A stretch of 64,000 bases of DNA, from contig VSDK01003676.1 in the NCBI GenBank assembly GCA_009767595.1, forward strand, positions 1,007,932-1,071,931, given 5' to 3'. Below the pieces are notes generated by a model. The model made no database searches. It was not told the origin of the DNA and saw nothing but the letters and a program-made list of their open reading frames with translations. Below, piece after piece: positions 34,593-43,740 of the stretch (its first letter is position 1; each line of letters starts with the position of its first letter). This stretch comes from Symbiodinium kawagutii. Taxonomy: Eukaryota > Sar > Dinophyceae > Suessiales > Symbiodiniaceae. Made by a program: the position numbers and the translations under genes.

Positions 34593-35717
34593 AGGTAATT
34601 TATGACTTTCTCTGGAAAGGTAATTTATGAAGACTTTGTGATGATAGCAGCGAACATGCTTATGCCGATTGCAAATATGCATGATGTACTAGCCTGATTC
34701 TCCCAATGTGAGACGGCTCAACACTCAGGTTAAACTATTCTGGACCGTCGAGGGGCCGTCAGCAGTTACATACTTTCTTTCTCAGTACCAGTGAAGGCAA
34801 AGGCGAAAAAAACACCCATTTTGTCATGGAGCTATCTATGCAGCATCCGCAGCCACATAGTGAGAGTGGGTGACCCTCGAAGCGAACACACCAAAGCATT
34901 GCGACCGCAGCGACTTTGATGCTGTGGGCAAAGAATACTGTCGCGCTAATTGTCCTTGACCCGGAGCTTGGTGGCATTTGAAAAGACATATAGATACCAG
35001 AGATGGGCAGTGCCATGCCAACCACAGCTATGGAATGTTCTGAGTTCAGTTTGCCTGTTTGCTGTTTTGTCGGTGTTGCTGTTGCTGAGTTGTTTTGACA
35101 GGGGCAACCGGTTCAAACAGACTGTGAGAACCTGGGGGGGGTATATCAGCGAAGAATCTGATCAAAGGGTGTTGCTCTAACATGTGCTAAGTCAGCCCAA
35201 CAGTGGACAACGCAATGATCATCAATAGATCATGATCATACAATCATATATGATCGATCTCTGCATTCTCGTAATGTAAGTCATGTCCACCATTGGGAAC
35301 AGGGCATATGACCATATGACCTACAGCCAGATGAATGTGATCCAACTCTAATATAGCTTCATGCCAATGTATAGCTATACAAAATCAACCCCTAGAGGCA
35401 AAACATAAGAAACCATTGGAATAGTTGGATGATCCTGGACGGTTCTGTCGGATCAATCTGGGAAGTTTGCCAACCACGCGACGGAAAACCACCAAGCAGG
35501 TACAGACCTACGAGGTGGGCCTCCCCCGCTGTAAGTTTGTGAATAGGCCTTAAACCGGAGTTTTTTTGTAGGTGCAATTATATCTATATGATTCTATATG
35601 TGTGTTCTATGGGCCACAGCTGGTAGTTACTATAAGCTATAACTGGAGTTAAGTGACTGAGAGGCCCGCCTTGTATGTAAGTTTTCTACTGACCGAAACT
35701 CCGATCACCTGAGACAG
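34593..35717. other. Mostly non-coding stretch
   Basis: The donor neighbourhood GGAAAGGTAATTTATGA is repeated 24 bp downstream (34613). Small ambiguous blocks near 34900-34980 and 35101-35160 are open on both strands and not called. Confidence 0.35.
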
Positions 35718-35807
35718 TTAGTTGGCGCGTGAACGAAGCTTCAAAAGGCTGGCAACTGCCGGGGGGAACCATGGCCTGTGATGCTACTGCCATGCTGATG
35801 ACAAGGG
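35718..35807 (+). CDS. Putative internal exon, unknown protein
   Basis: TGAGACAG acceptor and AAGGG|GTAGTG donor. Reads SWRVNEASKGWQLPG, then GTMACDATAMLMTRG. Opposite strand also open. Codon use favours plus. Confidence 0.45.
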
Positions 35808-35824
35808 GTAGTGGCCCAAGAATA

Positions 35825-35945
35825 TTTGGCTGGTGGTTGGGAGGGAAGCGTTTAAGAGTCAGGGGCATCCCTATGCCTTTTTCATGGTGGAGCTAAGGCT
35901 AAGGAGCTAAGGCTAAGGAGCTAAGGCTAAGGAGCTACTAGCAGG
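35825..35945. mobile_element. Family E short repeat element with internal array
   Basis: ATTTGGCTGGTGGTTGGGAG at the left. The right part holds a 14-bp tandem array, GGAGCTAAGGCTAA, in about three copies (35889-35937). No clean right terminus. Confidence 0.5.
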
Positions 35946-36378
35946 ACAGTGAAGCTTTGACGAAGGACGCCATGACTCATAGCGTACGTTTAACGGCGCC
36001 TTCATGGCCGACTCTCCCATTTTGTAAGTCCAGCTGGCAATGATGGTTCATAGGGCCGAACAAGAAGCCCCTTACAGTCGGTGAGCCGGTGAACTTAGAT
36101 GGTAACCATCGTGCTTTGGTGCACGTGATTGATGGACTAACTCATGGATTCTGATTGGTTCCGATGGAGTCTGGGCCTTTTTTTGTTGCAATTCGCCTGA
36201 ATTTGGACTGCGCATCGCATCCAACGTGCCAGAATCTATGGGCCCCGAAACTATAGACAATGTCTCGGAACCAGCTTGTACTGCTAGGCTTGCAAGAAGC
36301 AAATGCGGCTGAGCACAAGCTCCCGGATGGCTGCTTGATTCTCATCACAAAAGTTGCCAACTTGCTTTCGATTCTCAG

Positions 36379-36668
36379 ATGACCTCGGGTCATATGTTAA
36401 AGAATGGTTTGCTGTCCGGTCAGTGCTGATGGTACATAGCAAGTTGCTGATCGTGCATCAACCATTCTTAAAGTCTTGGATCCACTTTCACTACCTAGAA
36501 CCAGTGACCAGTCACGTGGTATATCTCTGTGACTATATGATCATCCGAGTTCCAAGTGGGTTAGGAAACCATGAGCCAACCATTGATATGAAAGGCGAGG
36601 AGCTATGGATGATGATTGTCCCCAGCGGAGCTATCCGGTATCCCCCAGAACCACGTTATTGGGGATGA
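36379..36668 (+). CDS. Putative terminal exon, unknown protein
   Basis: GATTCTCAG acceptor, then an unbroken frame of 96 codons reading DLGSYVKEWFAVRSV, LKSWIHFHYLEPVTS, IIRVPSGLGNHEPTI and ELWMMIVPSGAIRYP to TGA. Composition is protein-like throughout. Family not recognised. Confidence 0.45.
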
Positions 36669-36861
36669 GTTCCAGGGATCCCGGGAATCATAGTCGAAAT
36701 GACACCAGAAATTGGCGCTCCCCGCTTAAAGCTCCTATTGGAACACAGCTTGCCTTAGCCCCAGACTCCGGTCATTGGCCATGTCCCAGTTGGACATCAG
36801 CCAAGCATTGTTGGATCGCTAAGAGTCATCCAGTTCGGTGATGGCCAATGTCCCTAAAATG

Positions 36862-37010
36862 GGATGCCAACCCCTGCGGACGACCAACCATGGCAATGGC
36901 TGGGGCCCCCACGGCCCACTCCACCTGCGCGGCTTGCTGTCATGGCTCCTCAGCGGGGGCGGGTTGCGCGAGGGACTGAAGAGTGCCTAGCGAGCTTCAG
37001 GAGCTGCTCT
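36862..37010 (+). CDS. GC-rich putative exon, frame ambiguous
   Basis: A sharp GC island open in three plus frames, for example ADDQPWQWLGPPRPT or HGNGWGPHGPLHLRG. I can support coding potential only. Confidence 0.3.
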
Positions 37011-37569
37011 TGACCCTGGTGATGCTTCAGTTCCTTTAGCTGGTCATGCCTAGTCAGCAGTGATGCTGCTAATCGACGGGCAGTTTCATGTAGAGATTGG
37101 TGCAATGCTGGAAATGTTTTCTGGGCCGAACTGCGGCTGCTGGTTGGCGGTTCTAGGTTTTGTGTGTTGAGTGAGGATGAACTTGGGTCAGAAACTGGTT
37201 ACACCAAGCTATATCAACTGGCAAATCAATGTGGAAATTGATTTAGCCTACAAATTTGGCGTAAGTACATTGCTAAATCGACACACTCTTTTGCAAATTT
37301 TCACGTGGAAGTGGGACCTATTTAGGGCCGTTTTTTTCAACTCCAGGTGAGTTGAGGGCAGCGGCTGGCTGATGCAGATGCTACATGCTGATGCTGGGAG
37401 CCCATAAAATGAATGAGAAAGGTGGCCATGAGCAAGTACCATTACTTTTTATAATTGTCATAATATTTGACCCAAAAATGATGCCCATACATGGCAGGAC
37501 TTTATTAACATCAATCAATTTTGCGATCAGTAAGTATTGTTTTTTTCATGAGATAACCCTCATTACTAT

Positions 37570-38395
37570 TTGTACACAAGATAGCATTATCATTAATGTT
37601 GGGTCCGTATTAACCATGATTAACCATTATAAATTATTGGCCACTATTTTTCATCAGAATGCAAGCTATTGACCATCCACCACTTCATTTTGTTATAAGT
37701 CAAATGATTGACCATTATCATTCAAATTTGCTTTTTGAAATAGTCACTATTATTAACCATGTTTATTAGCCACCATTATTCACCAGTATTTCAGAACCAT
37801 TATTCACCTCTATCACTATTCTCAATCACTATCAGTATTAGCCATTATTATTGGCCATTGTTTTTGCTCATTAGTCATTATGATTTACCACTACTGACTA
37901 TAATTATCGTTATTATTATGATTGTTAGTGCTAAGAGCATTGTCACTACTAACCATGCTGAGTAATAACCACTCATATTATGTATTAATCATGGTTATTC
38001 ACCACTATTCTTTCATCAGAATGTTAATGACAATCCTCACCACTATTGACATGGATTAACCACTACTATTAGCCACTATTAAAATTTATTAATAGTGGTT
38101 ATTAACCACTATTTGTTATTATTAACCACTATTAAAATTTATTAATAGTGGTTATTAACCACTATTAATTATTAACCACTACTATTAACCACTATTGAAA
38201 TTTATTAGTAGTGGTTATTAACCATTATTAATTATTAACCACTACTATTAGCCACTATTAAAATTTATTAATAGTGGTTATTAAGCACTATTTGTTATTA
38301 TTAACCACTATTATTAACCACTATTGAAATTTATTATTAGTGCTTATTAACTACTATTTTTAATTACTAACCACTACTATTTCTAGTATCCATCA
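37570..38395. repeat. TTATTAACCACTATT satellite-like region with palindromic units
   Basis: Increasingly regular arrays of ATTAACCACTATTA. From about 38045, units in which TTAATAGTGGTTATTAACCA forms its own inverted repeat recur four times, joined by TTGTTATTATTAACC-type linkers. AT-rich, with hairpin potential in each unit. Confidence 0.8.
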
Positions 38396-38436
38396 GCATG
38401 AGTAACATGCTGAAGCCTTGACCATCCACCACAACT

Positions 38437-38585
38437 CACGACGCGTGCCAGTCGGCCATGGCGAAACGTCATCTGGCAGGAATGGTCCGGCCCAGCAGCA
38501 GTGCAGAGCTGAGACACCGGCCTGGGCCGGGCAGTCACGAATGGATCGGTGGTGCTCAGGGAGCCCCAAGAAGTGGTTGGTGAAA
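38437..38585 (+). CDS. GC-rich putative exon, unknown protein
   Basis: One frame reads HDACQSAMAKRHLAG, then MVRPSSSAELRHRPG, ending in TGA. A second plus frame is open. Lies directly after the AT-rich satellite. Confidence 0.35.
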
Positions 38586-38702
38586 CTTTTGACAGGGATG
38601 TTTACTAATGATGTTTGACCAACAATAGCTGGTTTACCAACAAAAATAGCTGGTTTTGTTGGTTATTATTAGGGGGTAACAACCAACAATAGTAGGGGAT
38701 AT

Positions 38703-38818
38703 ACCAACTATATGGGGGTTTCTCAAGCCATAGGGTACCCCAAAATCATCAAACAGTAATCATTGAGCAGTAATAAACTAACCATCTTTGGGGCTCCATA
38801 TTTTGAGAAACCACCATG
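38703..38818. mobile_element. Family C inverted-repeat element
   Basis: GGGGGTTTCTCAAGCCATAG at the left and ATTTTGAGAAACCACCATG at the right, about 115 bp apart. On both sides stands a copy of TTTACTAATGATGTTTGACC (with one change), 217 bp apart, so the element sits between two copies of a longer host repeat. Confidence 0.7.
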
Positions 38819-38961
38819 TTTACGAATGATGTTTGACCAACAATTGGTTGACCAATTTTGTTTGACCAACGATTGGTTGATTAACCATCCATTACTAATG
38901 ATGTTTGACCAGATAGCTGATTTCTGTTCAGAGGATAGTGCGTTGCTCATGTAACTGCACA

Positions 38962-40116
38962 CCTAGATTTAGAAGAAACTTGCAGCCATACACTGGGGAT
39001 GATCAAAACAATTATTTTGTCATAAATTTGTCATTTTTTTTGTCATTTGGGTCTGTCATTTTGTTTTTGGTTGTCATTTTTTTTGTCATTTATTTGTCAT
39101 TTTTTTGTCATTTGGGAATGTGTGTTTCTGTCATTTTTTTGTCATGTTTTTGCCATTTTATTTTCAATCTGCAATTTCCCAACAAAATGGGAAAACCAAC
39201 CAAAACACGACAGCTAAAATGACAAAAATCCAGCAAAATGACAAAAAAATGACAGACAAAATGGCAAATCCCAAGATTTTGAAAATTGCAATTTTCTCGA
39301 AGCATTGTCATTTTTTTTGTCATTTTTCTGTCATTTTGTTGTCATTTCTCCCTCCAAAAATTGAAGATTCCTTGACACAAAAAAGATAGGCCCATCGCAA
39401 GCTTCTAGAGAAAAATGACAGAAAAATGACAAAAAAATGACAATGCTTCGAGGAAATAGCAATTTTCACAATCTTGGGATTTGTCATTGTGTTTGTCATT
39501 TTTTTGTCATTTTTCAGGAATTCTGTCATGTTTCAGACTTGTTTTGCAAAATTTCTGTCATTTCTCCAAGAATTTTCGGTGCACTGACCCTTTTTGTGTC
39601 AACGAATTTCAAATTTCCAGGAAAATGACCAAAAAATGACAAACAAAATGACAAATCCCAAGATTGTGAAAATTGCAATTTCCTCGAAGCATTGCCATTT
39701 TTTTGTCATTTGTCTGTCATTTTTCTCTAGAAGCTTGCGGTGGGCCTATCTTTTATGTGCTAAGGAATCTTCAATTTTTGTAGGGAGAAATGACAAAAAA
39801 ATGACAGAAAAATGACAAAAAATGACAATGCTTCGAGAAAATTGCAATTTTCAAAATCTTGGGGTTTGCCATTTTGTCTGTCATTTTTTTGTCATTTTGC
39901 TGGATTTTTGTCATTTTAGCTGTCGTGTTTTGGTTGTTTTTCCCATTTTGTTGGGAAATTGCAGATTGAAAATAAAATGGCAAAAACATGACAAAAAAAT
40001 GACAACCAAAAACAAAATGACAGACCCAAATGACAAAAAAAATGACACATTTATGACAAAATAAATATTTCCAGATTTCCAATGTTTAGCTGCCCAAGAT
40101 TCTTCTAAACCTAGAT
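38962..40116. repeat. 1.15-kb near-palindrome of TGTCATTT-type motifs
   Basis: The left arm (about 38962-39517) and right arm (about 39618-40116) are near-complementary inverted copies around a loop of about 100 bp. Anchors include AAGCTT at 39399 pairing with 39731 and the outer CCTAGA/TCTAGG ends. The left arm has about 55 extra bases. Each arm is itself an inverted repeat (for example 39281-39340 with 39410-39472). Built from TGTCATTTTTTTGTCATTT-like units. Non-coding; the open frames across it are repeat artefacts. It could be a foldback element or the left-end structure of the neighbouring retroelement. Confidence 0.85.
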
Positions 40117-40224
40117 CTTTGGGCTCAAGGTCAGGTGCCGAGTGCTCATTGCTGAACTGGGGGGAACCAATCTCAAAGGGGGCCTTGTGCCTCTGGAGAG
40201 GGAGGGACCTCCTAGGAGGGGTGA

Positions 40225-41705
40225 GTGCTCATGCCTGAGCCCTGGAGGCGAACTGGTAGGAAAGCTGGCCATGACCACTTCATCGGCCTGGAAGTGGGGT
40301 CGGTGATTGAGTCAGCGGCCTACCACGAGGATGGTGGACGCATGGGACACTTTGTGTGCCAGATCCTGAGGCAAGACCCGTTGAAGACGGATAGAGCTCC
40401 AACACAAACCTGGGTTGGAGTGATGCTGGCCATCGAGGACCCGTACTACCTTTGGTGGTTTGAGACGAATGTTGGCAAACTGGCCGACAAGGCAGAGGGC
40501 TTCTTTCACTTCTGCGAGGAACCAGTGAGAGACAGTGGCTTCCAAGGGGGCTACATGAATCTGATCCACATTGATGTGTTTCGGATTCTGCAACCCGATG
40601 AGGTTGCGAAGGTGCGCTGGTTCAATGCCAGCCAGAAGGCCGAAGTTCCAGGGCGTTTGTCGTGGCCCACTGCGGAGGAACCAGCAGCAGGACCTGCTCC
40701 TAGTGGGGCGGCAGTCCAACCTGGTGCTGCTGGAGTGACTGGACTCCGGGCGGCATTGGAAGGGGCTGCTGCACCACTTGGGGATGAGCCTGATCCAAGT
40801 GCGGTGGAACCCCATCCAAAGAGGAGGCGAAGTGCAGATGAAAAGAAGGTTGGAAAGGAGGCCGAGGTGGCCTCGGATGAAGAGGATAGCGAAGACTTTG
40901 CCGGAGTGATTCAAAAGAGGAAGCCACTGAAGCAGTCTGAGTCGGCTTTGAAACTTCGACGCACCAAGAAAAAGAAGAAGAAGAACAAGAAAAAGAAAAA
41001 GAAGGAGAAGAAGAAGCGAAAGGATGGGAAAGATGATGCAGAGGGATCTACGAGTGATGACTCCACTGACTCTTCGAGTGACGAGTCAGTTTTTCGCGTG
41101 GCCCCCCTCCCCGAAGGGATCGATCGCCTGAAGAGGACCCACCTCAAGAAGCCAGGGCGATTGGCAAACCTGACCTTGCAGAGGTATCAAGAGCTCCTTC
41201 AGAGGAGCACGGGCAGGGGGGCGGACGAAGAAGGAACCGAGGTGATGCCAGCAGTGGGTCGGGCATACCTCCAGCAGGTGTACTTCGTCAAGCACCCAGT
41301 GAACACACTGGGTATCCGGACAGCTCAAGAAATGCGCACTGTGATGCTCGTGGTGGATTACCTGGCAAGGAACATGGTGCCAGCAGCTCTGGACGTGCTG
41401 CTCCAGCGGCAGAAGGCGCTCGAGCTGAGCGTGGAGCAGAACAGCTCGAGTTGGTGGACATGGAAGAAGCCAGGTCTTACTTCACCCAAGAGTTGAAGGC
41501 AGCTCAGAGCGAAGTGAGGTCAGAGCAAAAGCTGGGCAAGGGATTCACCCAGTATCGACAGAGCCCAGGTTGGCGTCCTTACCACCAGGCCGAGAGCAAT
41601 CCCCAGGGCAAGGACGGAAAGGAGACCGACGCAGCTCCCTTGAACGAGGAAGGCAAGAAGGGAGGAAAGAAGGGGAAGAAAGGTCGAGGTCGAGGAAAGT
41701 GGTGA
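40225..41705 (+). pseudogene. Gag-like protein of the retroelement, one frame break
   Basis: Frame 1 runs from ATG at 40225 to 41496. The N-terminal part (about residues 1-140) is a compact domain with LAIEDPYYLWWFETN and EGFFHFCEEPVRD. Next come an Ala/Pro linker, an acidic stretch and a Lys-rich tract (about 249-272), then Ser/Asp repeats. After about residue 350 comes the segment HPVNTLGIRTAQEMR, then LDVLLQRQKALELS, which I know as a recurrent Gag-like pattern in dinoflagellate retroelement proteins (memory, not a search). Frame 3 continues the same protein (LELVDMEEARSYFTQ) from about 41440 to TGA at 41705 with a basic KKGKKGRGRGKW end, so a small indel lies near 41435-41450. No zinc knuckle seen. 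Confidence 0.65.
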
Positions 41706-43258
41706 GCAGTGAAGAGGACCTCAACTTCCAGAGGTGGAGTGATGATCCTCTGGTGTCCGAGCTCCTGGCAAACATGTTGTGGTGCTTGCCAGATGATGAG
41801 CGACAAGAGGCTTCAAAGACCTGGGCAGACATGCTGTCAAAGTTTGATGCTGGGAGCAAAGTTACGTTGCTGCTGGAGCGATTGATGCGAACAATCCCAG
41901 AACTTGGACTCGAGACGAAACCTCGTGGTGGAAGCGATGGTCATGAGGTCCCAGAGCCCTCTGATGCCCCGGGGCGAGGAGTCGAGTTGACCACCAAGAG
42001 AGGCATCAAGATATGCTTGGCTACAGAGGGCTGGATCAAGAACCCCTCTGATGGTGGCGTCTATGTTGGGAATGGACGCCCTGGATGGCCCCGATCAAAC
42101 TTCTGGGCGGACTCGAAACTCAAGCTAGCAAGAGCTGTGGGCCGCAGGATCCTTTGTGGTCGGTGCCTATATGTTGGACATGAGGATGAGGTTTGGAATG
42201 CGGAGGAGCTGATAGAGATGTGGAATCTCGATGATTGCTCTGGTGTGGAACCGCCTCGCTCTCAGAATGAGGGTCTTCGTGAACTTCGTTTGTTGGCAGA
42301 AGGGGGCCTCAGTGCTTGTTGCTTGGGGTTAGTGCTCAAGTATGTGATCCTCAATAGGCCATCGCGGCTGGGAGGATTCGCACGAGGGCTTCCCGCTGCT
42401 GCGCTAGAGACTTTACAAGCCGAGAGGTCACCCTTGCTGCCGATGTGCTTACCGGTGGAGAGCACCATGGAGACTGAAGTTACAGAGCGGCTGAATCAGG
42501 TGAGACATGGAGAGAGGCTTCCACCTGAAGTCGCCCTTGAGCTTTCACACAAGATCCCAGCGGTTGGCCAACTGTGCTGGGAGTGGCTACTTATCCTCAT
42601 GATGAATTGGGGCGTGAAGGGACATCGAACTGAGGAGGTATGGATCCCCTACCATTCCACTCGCTGGTCACCGGAGCAGAGGGCCGTGGCACAGCGCGTT
42701 CAGAGCTGTGTTGCACACTTCTGTGAGGGTGATCGACGAGTGGAGATGAAGCCATGGAAGGAGAGATCCCTTCGTCGAGGACCCGGGCATGTTGGTCTGC
42801 CACTGCAGTCTGTCCTACCGGTGGAGTGGGATGCCATCAAGGACTCCTTTGATAGTCATCCCTTCAGCATCAAGGGATCTGTCGTGCCTGCTCGCACCGA
42901 AAGGCTCCAGGAACCTGTCAGGTGGACGAGAACAGAAGTGGAGCTGGTTCATCGAACAGGCAAAGTTGATCATGAAGAAAACCTGGCCCCTGAGGTCCTG
43001 GTTGACTCAGAAGCTGAGTGGGAGAAAGTCATTGGCGGGCTCTTCAAGTTGGGTCTGGTGGAAGCTGAGGAAGCGCCAGCAGGAGTTGGAAGCAAGCAGC
43101 CTGCTTTGGTTGGGATGTTCGGGATCCACCGATGTTGGAATCGTCAAGATCATGCCGAGCCTCGTCGCTTGCAGAGCTTGGTCTTTGACGTGGACTTAGT
43201 GAACCTGCTGTTCAAGGAGCAGGAAGGCCAACCGGAAAAGATGACGGAAAGCGCTTGA
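41570..43258 (+). pseudogene. Pol-like N-terminal region with start of RT
   Basis: Open frame 2 overlaps the Gag end by 136 bp in another frame. True translation may begin at the overlap or inside it; VVSSEEDLNFQRW onward looks genuine. The middle (VYVGNGRPGWPRSNF to about residue 440) matches no domain I recognise. The C-terminal part, DSEAEWEKVIGGLFK, then ALVGMFGI and RRLQSLVFDVDLVN, resembles the start of the RT fingers in dinoflagellate DIRS-like Pol. The frame then stops at 43258, while the downstream ORF opens at 43245 one frame over, so an indel probably split one Pol ORF. Confidence 0.6.
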
Positions 43259-43262
43259 GCGC

Positions 43263-43740
43263 TTGAAAGTCTTTACCGAAGGACTTTCTTCCCGAGCAGG
43301 AAGACTTGTGGCTCATCCGGAAGGTTTGAAGATTGCCTTCCCTGAACACCATGGGCCGGGTTACGTGGTCTACCTGTTGGATGAGCCTTGGAGACAGGAC
43401 TTCATCATCAACAAGAGAGTCGCTGCTCCTGTCTTTGGACTGGACGGGGTTGTACCCCGGGGTTGGCACAATGGGATGGTGGTTCATGGACATCCTGATG
43501 AAAACCCAGTTCAAAAAGGTTGGAAGATTGCCTTCCCTGAACACCATGGGCCGGGTTACGTGGTCTACCTGTTGGATGAGCCTTGGAGACAGGACTTCAT
43601 CATCAACAAGAGAGTCGCTGCTCCTGTCTTTGGACTGGACGGGGACCCTCGGAGACCTCGACTCAGGATTGTACCCCGGGGTTGGCACAATGGGATGGTG
43701 GTTCATGGACATCCTGATGAAAACCCAGTTCAAAAGGTAT
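43263..43740 (+). pseudogene. RT remnant with internal duplication
   Basis: First 160 codons of the long ORF. VVYLLDEPWRQDFII, then VFGLDGDPRRPRLRI and VPRGWHN resemble the RT fingers/palm segment in which related elements have an L-P-x-x-W block and a V-P-M-G-W block. The motif A aspartate is not recognisable before it, and no YxDD motif or RNase H follows. The segment is present twice in tandem. Assignment to RT is from pattern memory and is moderately uncertain. Confidence 0.5.

Noticed and set aside
39105..40082. Short open frames rich in Met-Thr-Lys and Cys-His-Phe
   Set aside because: Repeat translations of the TGTCATTT palindrome on both strands.
40117..40135. CTTTGGGCTCAAG resembling the 3' part of the dinoflagellate spliced leader
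   Set aside because: Only the last eight bases match well; the upstream half does not. A relic leader would need a better match.
43212..43733. Minus-strand open frame of 173 codons with internal repeat
   Set aside because: Shadow of the duplicated Pol segment on the other strand.
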